A stretch of 64,000 nucleotides of DNA, from IMG/VR virus record IMGVR_UViG_3300042448_001840, positions 62,001-126,000 of that record. The stretch is one strand, 5' to 3'. Both the position numbers and the translations under genes were made by a program. The notes below the pieces were generated by a model. That model was given only the letters and a program-made list of their open reading frames with translations. It did no database searches and was not told where the DNA came from. This document shows positions 55,672 to 63,564 of the stretch, in pieces; position 1 is the stretch's first letter; the number at the start of each line of letters is the position of its first letter. The DNA is from a virus.

Positions 55672-56459
55672 ATTATTACAGTAGTCCCCTGAAGAGATGG
55701 AATATGATAAAAGCATATATTATCAATTTTTCTAAGATTTTCATGCATTATATAATATGGTGACATCAAATGCATATTCAAGACTTTTGCAGAAAGTGAA
55801 TTTGACACCCCATATGTAGTCATCATATCACCACTGGTACCAAGAATTATTGTTCCGCCGCTTGCCATAGAATCTACTAATTTAAGAAAAATATCATCAT
55901 CAAAATAACTGACTAATACTTCCGCGGATGTTAAGATTAGATCTAAATCTTTCGGACCTTCTCCATTTGCTATATCTATCAAGTTTACAACATCAAAAGC
56001 TGTTTCCTCTTCATCATAAAACTCTTCTAGTCTATTTAGCCAGAAGTCATTAGATACAAAAACATTTTCTCCACAGAAAGTAGATAAGAAATTACTCTTA
56101 GTATCTACTCCGCTACCAATCAATAGCGTCCTGTTTGGTTTTATCATTCTAACTAACATTTCGTTTATTACATGATTATACAACAACCCATTTGTGAGTA
56201 TCGGCATTTTTGCAACTAGTAATTCAGGCCTTCGGATTTCTCCGTACCCATAATTGGTCGACTTTACAGATCTATCCATGCCAAGGGAGATTTCATTCTC
56301 CACAATTTTAGCATTAATTAATGCTTGTTCTTGAATTGATAAAGCGTCTACTAACTTTGTTTTAGAAAGATTATGTGACCCTTTTGCAATATCAACCCAG
56401 GTTGGGGCGACCCATTTGCCATGTGCAAAATTCGTGATTCTGTTTTGTTCTTCTAACAT
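55662..56459 (-). CDS. Rossmann-like protein, possibly methyltransferase-type
   Basis: This 265-residue protein has NRTLLIGSGVDTKSNF at about residues 113-128, resembling the first strand and glycine loop of an S-adenosylmethionine-binding Rossmann fold. FDVVNLIDIA and LVDSMASGGTIILGTSG (~190-210) resemble its later strands. An acidic residue ending strand 2 is not obvious, and the D/E-x-G-x-G loop is incomplete, so enzymatic activity is uncertain. The first ~100 residues are a helical cap. It sits in the oxygenase/sulfotransferase cluster, immediately after a small unknown gene with no gap. Confidence 0.5.
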   Translation of the reverse strand: MLEEQNRITNFAHGKWVAPTWVDIAKGSHNLSKTKLVDALSIQEQALINAKIVENEISLGMDRSVKSTNYGYGEIRRPELLVAKMPILTNGLLYNHVINEMLVRMIKPNRTLLIGSGVDTKSNFLSTFCGENVFVSNDFWLNRLEEFYDEEETAFDVVNLIDIANGEGPKDLDLILTSAEVLVSYFDDDIFLKLVDSMASGGTIILGTSGDMMTTYGVSNSLSAKVLNMHLMSPYYIMHENLRKIDNICFYHIPSLQGTTVIIKD

Positions 56460-56738
56460 TTAGATACCCGATTCGTTTATTTTTGCTGCATAAAGCTTAT
56501 AATTGTATAAATTATTAATTATTTTCATAATTAATACTTTTCTTAATCTTTGAGTTTCTGGTTCGATAAAATCCTGAGACATAATTCTATCTTGATATGG
56601 ATATATTTCATTAACTTTTTCTATAAATACATCTATTTCTATGCTAGCATAATCTTGTTCTGCTAGTCCTATTTCTAGACATATCTTATCTAATCTCGAT
56701 TTTAGATAAGATGTATATTCTGTAGGGTTAAATTTCAT
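56460..56738 (-). CDS. Small helical unknown protein
   Basis: This 92-residue protein has an ATG with AGGAG upstream, abutting the next gene. It is charged and helical (YLKSRLDKICLEIGLAEQDY, RLRKVLIMKIINNLYNYKLYAAKI). It has no cysteines and no motif. One of four consecutive small acidic or helical proteins (56460-57443), it may be a binding or assembly factor. Function unknown. Confidence 0.6.
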   Translation of the reverse strand: MKFNPTEYTSYLKSRLDKICLEIGLAEQDYASIEIDVFIEKVNEIYPYQDRIMSQDFIEPETQRLRKVLIMKIINNLYNYKLYAAKINESGI

Positions 56739-56747
56739 TTTTGACTC

Positions 56748-56921
56748 CTATGACCAAGGATCTGAATATGCTTGGAATAAATATGAATTAAATTCTTCAT
56801 CAATTGGTATCCTGCCTTGACCTTGTGCTCGATTAAATTGAGGGCCATCTTTTGCGTAACTTTTTGTAGCACTATTATACCTTAACTGATATAGCGCAGA
56901 AAAATTCATAAATTCTGTCAT
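56748..56921 (-). CDS. 57-residue unknown protein
   Basis: Translating the minus strand from the ATG at 56921 gives MTEFMNFSALYQLRYN through to QAYSDPWS and a TAG at 56748-56750. It fills the gap exactly between two small genes, 6 bases after one and 9 before the next, and has the same codon style. It is polar with an Arg/Gln/Gly-rich centre (NRAQGQGRIP). The stop is followed at once by the ribosome site of the next gene. Function unknown. Confidence 0.55.
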   Translation of the reverse strand: MTEFMNFSALYQLRYNSATKSYAKDGPQFNRAQGQGRIPIDEEFNSYLFQAYSDPWS

Positions 56922-56927
56922 TATTAA

Positions 56928-57161
56928 TTATATCTCTAATAAATTTTTTAAAATTGCGATATTATTTTCAAGCATCTTGTAAGTTCCTTCTTCATTAGAG
57001 CTAGAATATTCATCAGGTAGAATAACACCATTCGTATATGCGTCTTCTGGATCGAGACCCAAGATCCTTGCCACTCTATATATATGAAGTTTCTTTTGAT
57101 GTATAACTTCATCTGTTAAATGCTGCTTTAATTCTTCTGGGATACTGTCAAAAATTGCCAT
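56928..57161 (-). CDS. Small acidic helical protein
   Basis: This 77-residue protein has AAGGAAA ahead of the ATG. It contains VIHQKKLHIYRVARILGLDPEDAYTNGVILPDEY, a helical stretch with an [IV]LGLDPEDAY turn, and an acidic body. No family is recognised. Clear ribosome site and tight packing support expression. Confidence 0.6.
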   Translation of the reverse strand: MAIFDSIPEELKQHLTDEVIHQKKLHIYRVARILGLDPEDAYTNGVILPDEYSSSNEEGTYKMLENNIAILKNLLEI

Positions 57162-57191
57162 AATGTATAGGTTTCCTTTTTGCGGGTAGTA

Positions 57192-57443
57192 TTATTCAAG
57201 TTCTGCAATTAAAGATAATAAATCTTTATACACTTCTACAATTTCCTGTAAATCGCGCTCTATGTGAGAAGCTGCGCTATTAGAATCAAAAGTTCCGGCC
57301 ACCCAGGTGTCTATATCAAAAGAACTGTTAATGCCCAATTGAGCGGTTAGGGCAAACATTCTATTCGCCATGTATCTTTTAGCCACTTGAAGCTCTTGAA
57401 GCTTCTCTTCTGGCGTTAACAGATTAAAAATATCAGATGCCAT
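57192..57443 (-). CDS. Small helical protein, unknown
   Basis: This 83-residue protein has AAAGGAA before its ATG. It is almost wholly helical, with two amphipathic segments (LTPEEKLQELQVAKRYMANRMFAL and SHIERDLQEIVEVYKDLLSLIAEL) that could form a coiled coil. The WVAGTFDSNSA loop lies between them. It is the last gene of the short-gene run before the 81-base gap to the 57525 gene. Function unknown. Confidence 0.6.
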   Translation of the reverse strand: MASDIFNLLTPEEKLQELQVAKRYMANRMFALTAQLGINSSFDIDTWVAGTFDSNSAASHIERDLQEIVEVYKDLLSLIAELE

Positions 57444-57524
57444 TTATATTCCTTTTGTTTTGGATTCTTGTAACTTATATAGTAACTACTCAAAGAAAAA
57501 TGTTATAAAAAATACCTATAAAAT

Positions 57525-58229
57525 CTATTGTTCTGGCGAATTAAGGTTAGGTAGGCCAGAGTACTTTGGACCTATTCTATCGCCGTCTGCATTGAGGCCA
57601 GTTCTAATGCCCTTAACCCAGGTCCATGGTTTTTCTATACTATTTCTAGATTTAAGGTCATTGTATTTTTGTCTTTCTGCAACTAGTCCTGGGAAATCTG
57701 ATCTATTAACAACTTCAAAATCAGCACTTGGCATTAACGCCGGGTCGAATATGGTAAAGAATATAAAGGGTTCTCCCTTTTTAAAGATAACAGGTTCATT
57801 TATTTTTGTGATAATCCAATTTGTTTGCAGTTCATCCGGCCACCAATCACTAGGAATTGTTGCCGTCATAGGCGATGCGCCGTCAACGTAATAATTTGGA
57901 GACCCAGTTACCCACAAATGATATGGAGATTCTGTATTTATTACCCATCCAGTAGCAAAAGAAATCATTCCATTAATATTAGAATGAGCAAAATTCCAAC
58001 CATTATGGACTCCACCGCTAATAATTTGAGCTGGGGAATTGCCGCCATTCCAGATAACAGTAACATCTTCGGGCAGTAGCATTTCCCAACCACTAACATT
58101 CGCTGTTGTAACTGGAGTGCATTGATATGCGTGCTTGTTGTACGTACTATCCATCCAGTCGCGTTTTAACCTAGATTGTTTGATTTGAACTGGAGTTTGA
58201 AGAGTTTTTGATAAAGTTATTTTTGTCAT
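57525..58229 (-). CDS. Trp-rich conserved phage-type protein (possibly DUF6065-like)
   Basis: This 234-residue protein has AAAGGGA before its ATG. It is Trp/Pro/Gly-rich: SGWEMLLPEDVTVIWNGG, NGWNFAHSNINGMISFATGWVI, SPYHLWVTGSPNYYVDG, IPSDWWPDELQTNWIITKIN. The pattern recalls the DUF6065 family, which is seen next to oxygenase genes, but this is from memory and not checked. No catalytic triad is evident. The dense aromatic surface suggests glycan or aromatic-ligand binding. It is transcribed together with the oxygenase at 58248-58967, 18 bases downstream. Confidence 0.5.
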   Translation of the reverse strand: MTKITLSKTLQTPVQIKQSRLKRDWMDSTYNKHAYQCTPVTTANVSGWEMLLPEDVTVIWNGGNSPAQIISGGVHNGWNFAHSNINGMISFATGWVINTESPYHLWVTGSPNYYVDGASPMTATIPSDWWPDELQTNWIITKINEPVIFKKGEPFIFFTIFDPALMPSADFEVVNRSDFPGLVAERQKYNDLKSRNSIEKPWTWVKGIRTGLNADGDRIGPKYSGLPNLNSPEQ

Positions 58230-58247
58230 AATTATTATTATCCCTTT

Positions 58248-58967
58248 CTATATTGCGTGAACTATATAATCATTGTCTAACTTTTTAATATTCTTAATAT
58301 TAGATTTTGGATTTCTCATCTCTTTTCCGCCATTATCAGTCCCTGTATATGGGTAATGAAATCTTGAATTATAGTCAAACATAGTAACCGCTGAGTATTT
58401 TACTCCAGATTTGACAGGCAATGCCTCATGCATGAAAATAAAATTAGATGGGAAAAGTATTACATCGCCTATTTTTGGTTTAATTTTAAATCCTAAATTA
58501 TTAAAGGCTAACTCGCCACCTTCGTAATTGTCATTAAGATAGACTACAGTAGAAACCGTGCTGGAATAACTGAAACCGTCATCTCCATGCTGTTTAAAAT
58601 GTTGATCAATTCCATATTTGATGTAGTTTATCTCTTCCATGTAATCCATTCTTATATTAAATCTTGTTTCGTAATCATAGAGACATTCTAGCACCGTTTC
58701 TTTAGTCTTCATGTATATATCAGTTAGCTCAGGTATGTCTTCTGTAATTGAATTTAATATTGATTCAGAAATGTGAAAATCATAACAATTTCTATAAGAT
58801 TTTATATAGTCGCCATCGCCAGTAGTGGCTTCTTTCCACTTGTTATGCCCGGTGTTGTTTTTGCTTAATACATTTTCTAGAGCCTCTATAATTAAATCAC
58901 TATTTTTTAAAGCATTCCTATACAACACTATGCCAAATCTTTTGTCTAAGATATACTGAATATCCAT
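58248..58967 (-). CDS. 2-oxoglutarate/Fe(II) oxygenase, prolyl-4-hydroxylase-like (copy 2)
   Basis: This 239-residue protein has iron ligands H-x-D in KQHGDDGF (about residue 125) and His in FMHEALPVKSG (~177), followed by Lys in GVKYS (~187), the prolyl-4-hydroxylase-type 2OG ligand. VVYLNDNYEGGELAFNN and KPKIGDVILFPSNF match copies 1 and 4 closely. The N-terminus (RFGIVLYRNALKNSDLIIEAL) resembles copy 4 (NSIVIYRNGIENPKKVLNQI), so these two are the nearest pair. It is the first gene leftward from a divergent promoter region, facing copy 3 on the other strand. Confidence 0.83.
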   Translation of the reverse strand: MDIQYILDKRFGIVLYRNALKNSDLIIEALENVLSKNNTGHNKWKEATTGDGDYIKSYRNCYDFHISESILNSITEDIPELTDIYMKTKETVLECLYDYETRFNIRMDYMEEINYIKYGIDQHFKQHGDDGFSYSSTVSTVVYLNDNYEGGELAFNNLGFKIKPKIGDVILFPSNFIFMHEALPVKSGVKYSAVTMFDYNSRFHYPYTGTDNGGKEMRNPKSNIKNIKKLDNDYIVHAI

Positions 58968-58993
58968 AACTTGATTTACCAGCCCTTTTGATA

Positions 58994-58999
58994 TATAAT
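58994..58999 (+). promoter_or_regulatory. Possible -10 box for the plus-strand oxygenase
   Basis: TATAAT lies 38 bases ahead of the ATG at 59037, with an AGGAG ribosome site at 59024-59028. No good -35 is visible at 16-18 bases. A phage-type late promoter without -35 is possible. Confidence 0.4.
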
Positions 59000-59013
59000 G
59001 ATCTAATCGAATT

Positions 59014-59043
59014 ATTATATCACAGGAGAAGCACTGATGACAA
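59014..59043 (-). promoter_or_regulatory. Sigma70-like promoter for the leftward oxygenase operon
   Basis: On the minus strand TTGTCA (59038-59043) and TATAAT (59014-59019) are 18 bases apart. Transcription would start near 59007, about 40 bases before the ATG at 58967. The -35 overlaps the first codons of the divergent plus-strand gene, so the two genes may be regulated together. Confidence 0.5.
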
Positions 59044-59657
59044 ATGCTCCAGAATTTAATATATTACCAGACCATTTTGGAAAGGGTCCAGAAAATATAT
59101 ATACTTTTCAAAATTTTATTGAAAAAGACGACTTAAAAAGCATAAATGATTTTGTAGCAAATATAAAAATTTGGGATAATAATAGCAAAAGCGTTAGTTA
59201 TGCAGATGGTTCGAGTAGATACAGTGCTGAGCTTTGGCACGACCGAATGTGTAGTGGGGAAATAATAAAATCTTTAAGTCCTGATATCTATAATTTAATA
59301 GATTCTTATATTATAAAAATGCAACATATCGCAGAAGAAATATTTAACTGCAAACTAAAAAAAAGACCTCCAGTAGTTGTTTGCTGGAGACCAAGTGATA
59401 TGCAATTGCCTCACGCAGACAAACAGTTGCAAGATGGAAGACCAAATGCATTCCCCGATTATGATTTAAACTCATTATTTTATTACAATGAAGATTTTGA
59501 GGGCGGTGAACTATATTACCCACAACACGTTAAAAAAATAATTCCTAAAGCTGGTTTAGCCGTTCTGCATCCGGGAGATATAAATTATTTACATGGAGTT
59601 ACCCCAGTTCTTTCTGGACGTAGATGGGTTACTCCTTCATTTTATACGGTCCAATAA
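59037..59657 (+). CDS. 2-oxoglutarate/Fe(II) oxygenase (copy 3), the only clear plus-strand gene
   Basis: This 206-residue protein has iron ligands H-x-D in LPHADKQL (about residue 125) and His in YLHGVTPVLSG (~185), with Arg in GRRW (~195) for 2OG. LFYYNEDFEGGELYYPQ and IPKAGLAVLHPGD replace the strands of the other copies, so it is the most diverged of the four. Its first 100 residues (EFNILPDHFGKGPENIYTFQNFIEKDDL) also differ. It reads against all neighbours, with AGGAG before the ATG and an inverted-repeat terminator after the stop. The opposite strand and divergence suggest separate acquisition. Confidence 0.82.
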   Translation: MTNAPEFNILPDHFGKGPENIYTFQNFIEKDDLKSINDFVANIKIWDNNSKSVSYADGSSRYSAELWHDRMCSGEIIKSLSPDIYNLIDSYIIKMQHIAEEIFNCKLKKRPPVVVCWRPSDMQLPHADKQLQDGRPNAFPDYDLNSLFYYNEDFEGGELYYPQHVKKIIPKAGLAVLHPGDINYLHGVTPVLSGRRWVTPSFYTVQ

Positions 59658-59662
59658 TTAAT

Positions 59663-59708
59663 AAACAGTAATTATAAAAAATAATTTAATTTATATAACT
59701 ACTGTTTT
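59663..59708. terminator. Bidirectional terminator between convergent genes
   Basis: AAACAGTAATTATA (59663-59676) pairs with TATAACTACTGTTT (59694-59707) over 14 positions with one wobble, around an AT-only loop of 17 bases. A T-run follows on the plus strand. It lies between the convergent stops at 59657 (plus) and 59718 (minus). Confidence 0.6.
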
Positions 59709-59717
59709 TATGCTATA

Positions 59718-60125
59718 TCAGCAAGGCACGCAGCAGCTGCATTCACCCTTTACACAAATGACAGAAGGAAAACCTGGCGGGGCAAAGAAACCTGGTGGGG
59801 AAAAGAAATTTGGCGGGGAAAAGAAATCTGGCGGGGCAAAGAAACCTGGCGGGGAAAAGAAACTTGGTGGACCAAAAAAACTTGGTGGAGAAAAAACTCC
59901 ATAATCATAATTTATAGCTGTGCCAAGTAATACTACCGAAGTATCTGTTAAGGCTGTAACAACTTTGTCATTAAGATTGACGTCTTGAGTAGCAGTAGTT
60001 ACAACGGTGCCCACAACATGGCCTGCCGCAATGATCGCAGCATTTGCTGCTGCCCTAGTAGTGCCTTGGGCTATTGCAGGCTTAGCGTTTTTTCTATTTT
60101 GCTTTTTACCAGTATTTTCAGCCAT
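59718..60125 (-). CDS. Protein with seven F-x-P-P-x-F hexapeptide repeats and a Cys-rich tail
   Basis: This 135-residue protein starts at an ATG next to the stop of the fibre-like gene. Residues ~1-75 are basic, then Ala/Val/Thr-rich (AAANAAIIAAGHVVGTVV, VVTALTDTSVVLLGTAI). Residues ~78-120 are seven tandem F-[SGA]-P-P-[SGDN]-F units. The end carries VICVKGECSCCVPC, five cysteines in 12 residues. The repeat is encoded by 18-bp DNA units (59773-59898). Coupling to the fibre gene suggests a fibre-tip, adhesin or fibre-processing part. The Pro-Pro units would be natural substrates for the neighbouring prolyl-hydroxylase-like enzymes, though this is inference. The reverse strand also gives an open frame, which I reject. 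Confidence 0.6.
   Translation of the reverse strand: MAENTGKKQNRKNAKPAIAQGTTRAAANAAIIAAGHVVGTVVTTATQDVNLNDKVVTALTDTSVVLLGTAINYDYGVFSPPSFFGPPSFFSPPGFFAPPDFFSPPNFFSPPGFFAPPGFPSVICVKGECSCCVPC
59773..59898. repeat. Seven tandem 18-bp repeats inside a coding region
   Basis: The units follow the plus-strand pattern CCTGGCGGGGCAAAGAAA with third-position-type variation, repeated seven times without spacers. They encode the F-x-P-P-x-F hexapeptide on the minus strand. The unit is too short and lacks unique spacers, so this is not a CRISPR array. Slippage can change the copy number. Confidence 0.9.
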
Positions 60126-60126
60126 A

Positions 60127-62073
60127 TTATGCTACCAAATCTCCTAAAGCAACCCATGTATCAGTTGCGCGTTTAATAAGTGTAGCAGATGACCACTGTG
60201 CACGCAACTTAAGACCAGGAGTACCGTTTAGTGTTACTCCTGCTCCTGCCGTAAGTGTGCACTGGCCAGCTAATGTTTGAAGGACTGTGAGAGTAGTCCC
60301 TACCGGAAAAGCTACTGAAGAGTTAGGTGGCAATGTCAGCGTATTGGCTGAAGCATTCCCCATTTCGATCATCTTTCCGCTGTCTGCTAATACTAGTGTA
60401 TAGCTAGCTGCCTGAGCGTTAGTGACTGTGTCAGTAATAATTCTCTGGTAGTTAGTGCCGTCATTTGTGAATTCCCAACAGTCTGTTGTTTCATTCCAAC
60501 GAAGTACTACGTTTGTTGAAGTTCCGCGTTCTACTTCGATCCCAGCATTAACTGATGGAGTGCCTGCTTCATTATTATTTAATACAATAATGTTGTCATC
60601 AATTGTTAAAGTCTCTGTATTAATACTTGTGGTAGTTCCTGAAACTGTTAAGTTGCCAGAAACGGTTAAGTTGCCTGCTACTGTCGGGTTAGATGTATTC
60701 ACCCAAGCAGAACCGTTATATGAAAGAAGTTGATTTGCAGCTGCTGTAGTAATTGTTACATCTGATAGATCTGTAATCCCTAATGTCTCAGTGAGGCTAG
60801 CGTTAACCCAAGCTGAACCGTTATACTTAAGAAACTGACCACTTGCAACTGAAGTAATTGTCACTCCGCCAACGTCATCAATGTCATTGATAGTTGGGAT
60901 TGAACCCCATTCAAGACCTGATGTAGCCGACGAGTTTGCTCTTAAAAAGTTTCCATCTGTTCCAACAGCTAAGCGATTAACTGTATTGTCAGCTGTTCCG
61001 ACAACAAGATCACCTTTAGCATCGATTAGCGATTTTAGAACTGCGTTGTTGCCAGCATCAGAAACAGCTATTGTTGCAGCGTTTTGCACGAATGCGGTAG
61101 TTGCCAACTGAGTGTTGCTAGTAGCGTTTGCTGCGGTCGGTGCAGTAGGGACTCCAGTTAAACCTGGGCTAGCTAATGTTGCGTAACCAGTGAATGATAC
61201 GCTAGATGTCTCTTTGCCAGAAATTCTACCATAATCGTCTACAGTAAAATTGCTAACAAAACTGGTTGTATTTGCGCCTGAAGTATTTGATTGAGCTACT
61301 GTAGCAAGATCAATACTATCCGCATTAACAACTAGTCTTGTTCCATTTGCGGAAACAATATCTATAGAATTGCCAGTCTTAACCATGCCGTCACCCACTA
61401 CAAATGCTGCGGTACCGGTAAATTGAGAAAAGCTAAGATTATCTGTTCCTAAAACAATTGAATCGTTTGTACCAGTTCCAGTGGTAGTTAAGATAAATGC
61501 TTGACCACCATTGCTACTCCCAGCTACTACGTATACTGAATCGCCAGCAGAAACTTGACCAGCAACACTATTATTGGAATCCGCACGACGAGTTAACACA
61601 AATGGGTTAGATGCATCGCCTTGTGCTGTAATTGTGTATATTCCGTTTTGTGTTGCAGTTGCTTGGTTTTTTACCAAGATGCTTTTGCCAGTAGTTTGAG
61701 AAGTTCCATCAACAGTTAGTCTCCCATTGGCATCACCAGTTAGAGTTGCTCCTACTCCAGCAGTTCCGTTTGCATAAGTGCAAGTAGGAAGAGCTGCTGC
61801 TGTAGCATAGGCTACTGCATCATGCCAATTCAAACCAGCGGCTACCGTATCAACATAGCCTCTTGTGGCCAAGGATGTCGAACTTGTTCCTGCGTTTGAA
61901 GTAACAACAGAAGTAACGTTTAATGTACCATCTACCGCTATATTGCCGACAACTGTGCCAGACGAGTTTTTGAATTCTGCCAAGGGGGCGCTTGCTCCAG
62001 TGGCTGCTTTGATGACAAAGGATTCATCATATACTGTAATTTCTGGTGCGGTTTCAATCCTTAGGCGGGCCAT
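60127..62073 (-). CDS. Tail fibre-like protein, Ser/Thr/Asn/Ala-rich
   Basis: This 648-residue protein has AGGAG before its ATG. The N-terminus (IETAPEITVYDESFVIKAATG) is followed by repetitive beta-type sequence: LATRGYVDTVAAGLNWHDAV, TGVPTAPTAANATSNTQLATTAFVQ, and three AWVN-type repeats (GQFLKYNGSAWVNASL, NQLLSYNGSAWVNTS). Next come LTVSGNLTVSG repeats and a C-terminal segment (NAGIEVERGTSTNVVLRWNETTDCWEF ... AQWSSATLIKRATDTWVAL). Such sequences are typical of fibre or host-recognition proteins of large aquatic phages. Its composition is richer in Ala/Thr/Val and GC than the tail genes. No chaperone or cleavage domain is apparent. Confidence 0.75.
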   Translation of the reverse strand: MARLRIETAPEITVYDESFVIKAATGASAPLAEFKNSSGTVVGNIAVDGTLNVTSVVTSNAGTSSTSLATRGYVDTVAAGLNWHDAVAYATAAALPTCTYANGTAGVGATLTGDANGRLTVDGTSQTTGKSILVKNQATATQNGIYTITAQGDASNPFVLTRRADSNNSVAGQVSAGDSVYVVAGSSNGGQAFILTTTGTGTNDSIVLGTDNLSFSQFTGTAAFVVGDGMVKTGNSIDIVSANGTRLVVNADSIDLATVAQSNTSGANTTSFVSNFTVDDYGRISGKETSSVSFTGYATLASPGLTGVPTAPTAANATSNTQLATTAFVQNAATIAVSDAGNNAVLKSLIDAKGDLVVGTADNTVNRLAVGTDGNFLRANSSATSGLEWGSIPTINDIDDVGGVTITSVASGQFLKYNGSAWVNASLTETLGITDLSDVTITTAAANQLLSYNGSAWVNTSNPTVAGNLTVSGNLTVSGTTTSINTETLTIDDNIIVLNNNEAGTPSVNAGIEVERGTSTNVVLRWNETTDCWEFTNDGTNYQRIITDTVTNAQAASYTLVLADSGKMIEMGNASANTLTLPPNSSVAFPVGTTLTVLQTLAGQCTLTAGAGVTLNGTPGLKLRAQWSSATLIKRATDTWVALGDLVA

Positions 62074-62141
62074 ATTACTCCTATTTTGTTTATAATAAAA
62101 ACTAAACTAATAGTAATAGCCTTAATCAAATATATGTAAAA

Positions 62142-62750
62142 TTAATTCCACCAAGCAACTGCCGCATATTTTATACCTTTTGTAATTGGAGTACTTTGAT
62201 GAAAGAAAGGCACCTGGGATGGAAAGAAGATTATATCTCCTTCTTTTGGCTTTAGTTCTAGCCCAATTTTTGGGAATTCTAGAATCCCACCATCATAATC
62301 ATCATTTAAATACATCAAACCAGATATAACACGAGATAAAATTGGAGAAGTATCTAAGTGAACAGAAAAAAAATCTCCTAATTCGTATTTTAATGTGCTG
62401 TATCGATCTTGCTCATATGCCTTTATGGCAATGCCGATTCTTTGCGTGTAGTCTCTAAGAGCAGCAGAAAATGAACGATCTATAACATTAAAGATTGAGC
62501 TAGATAAATAATTTACTTCATTAGACTCATTTGATCTAAAAAAATCTATTTGTTTACTACTTCTAAAAGAATTTACTTTTTCTTTAGTTTTATCCCCATG
62601 ATAAATTAGGCTGTCTCTCCATGCGTATTCTGTATTTAATTCTGATAAAGTATTTATTTGGTTAAGAACTTTTTTTGGATTTTCTATACCATTACGATAA
62701 ATTACAATTGAATTATTTATTTTAATAAAACATTTACTGTCTTCATCCAT
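62142..62750 (-). CDS. 2-oxoglutarate/Fe(II) oxygenase, prolyl-4-hydroxylase-like (copy 4)
   Basis: This 202-residue protein has iron ligands H-x-D in SVHLDTSP (about residue 129) and His in FFHQSTPITKG (~181), then Lys in GIKYA (~191) for 2OG. LMYLNDDYDGGILEFPK and KPKEGDIIFFPSQ are the family strands. The N-terminus IYRNGIENPKKVLNQI resembles copy 2. It follows the glycosyltransferase gene by 2 bases and precedes the fibre gene, so the three are probably co-expressed. Hydroxylation of fibre residues before sugar attachment is an attractive but untested reading. Confidence 0.83.
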   Translation of the reverse strand: MDEDSKCFIKINNSIVIYRNGIENPKKVLNQINTLSELNTEYAWRDSLIYHGDKTKEKVNSFRSSKQIDFFRSNESNEVNYLSSSIFNVIDRSFSAALRDYTQRIGIAIKAYEQDRYSTLKYELGDFFSVHLDTSPILSRVISGLMYLNDDYDGGILEFPKIGLELKPKEGDIIFFPSQVPFFHQSTPITKGIKYAAVAWWN

Positions 62751-62752
62751 AT

Positions 62753-63559
62753 TTATTGTGTTATTCTCTTTAAAAATTCTAACATTTTACCAGTATATTT
62801 AATGCGTCCAAAATGGGTCAAGTTAATAGTTGGGTCAACCCAAATCTTTCCCCCCATCTTTTGCCAATATCTACAAAAACCATAATCCTCAGACAAGAAT
62901 CTTCCATCATCATCTACATAAGAATTAAACAAAGCGTAGGCGTTTTCTGTTTCTTCGCCGTGCAAAGCTCCTGTATCATCTTTGTATTTTAATTTTTTAT
63001 ACTTTTTAAACATCTTATCAAACACTTGACGCTTAATGAGCATAAAGCCAGTCCCGGCTTCGTAGCATTCGATTGCTCCGTTATCAATATTTAATTGATT
63101 CTCACCTGGCTTTGTCATATGCACTACATATCTGCTGGCATATTCCATAAGATCTTGAGCTGGCATGTCTGCTTGTGCAGCTTCTTTTACTTTGTCCCAA
63201 TTAATTTCCTTGATTGGATAAGACGCAGTCATGACATCCTTATCGTGCCACAATAACTTTAATATAGCTTCTTTGTCAAATTGAAGATCGACATCTATAA
63301 ATACCATGTGGGTAAAGTCTGGACTACCCATAAACTTGGCAACAAGGTTGTTTCTTGCGCGGTTGATCAATGAGTCAGATATTGTGCAGACTGAATACTT
63401 TAAACCTATTTCTTTAAAATAAAGACAAGCTTGCAAAAAGCTCATCATAAAAGGTTCTGTTACATGTGAATCATAACACGGAAGTGCAAAGAATACATTC
63501 CATTGCTCAAGTTTTTCTTTAGGGATTGTTATGTTAATTTGTTGTTCTTCTACAGGCAT
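62753..63559 (-). CDS. GT-A type glycosyltransferase
   Basis: This 268-residue protein opens with VFFALPCYDSHVTEPFMMSF (about residues 22-41) and contains RARNNLVAKFMGSPDFTHMVFIDVDLQF. The metal-binding D-x-D is at ~89-91 (DVD), as in GT-A glycosyltransferases acting on nucleotide sugars. Later TASYPIKE, GAIECYEAGTGFMLIKRQVFD and FLSEDYGFCRYWQKMGGKI match the acceptor side, including the E-D-Y block. It probably adds a sugar to a virion protein, DNA or host polymer. The start ATG lacks a ribosome site, and the best promoter places the transcript start on it (see 63565-63593). Confidence 0.8.
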   Translation of the reverse strand: MPVEEQQINITIPKEKLEQWNVFFALPCYDSHVTEPFMMSFLQACLYFKEIGLKYSVCTISDSLINRARNNLVAKFMGSPDFTHMVFIDVDLQFDKEAILKLLWHDKDVMTASYPIKEINWDKVKEAAQADMPAQDLMEYASRYVVHMTKPGENQLNIDNGAIECYEAGTGFMLIKRQVFDKMFKKYKKLKYKDDTGALHGEETENAYALFNSYVDDDGRFLSEDYGFCRYWQKMGGKIWVDPTINLTHFGRIKYTGKMLEFLKRITQ

Positions 63560-63564
63560 AGAAA

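Noticed and set aside
57460-57891. Plus-strand 143-codon open frame
   Set aside because: It runs against the Trp-rich minus-strand gene, and its translation looks like a shadow with no recognisable motif.
59773-59898. CRISPR-like repeat array
   Set aside because: The 18-bp units are directly adjacent without unique spacers and vary at codon third positions, so they are a coding tandem repeat.
59710-59904. Plus-strand 64-residue open frame with KPGGxKK repeats
   Set aside because: It is the reverse of the F-x-P-P-x-F repeat gene, has no ribosome site, begins at the end of the terminator hairpin, and has no natural sequence outside the repeat.
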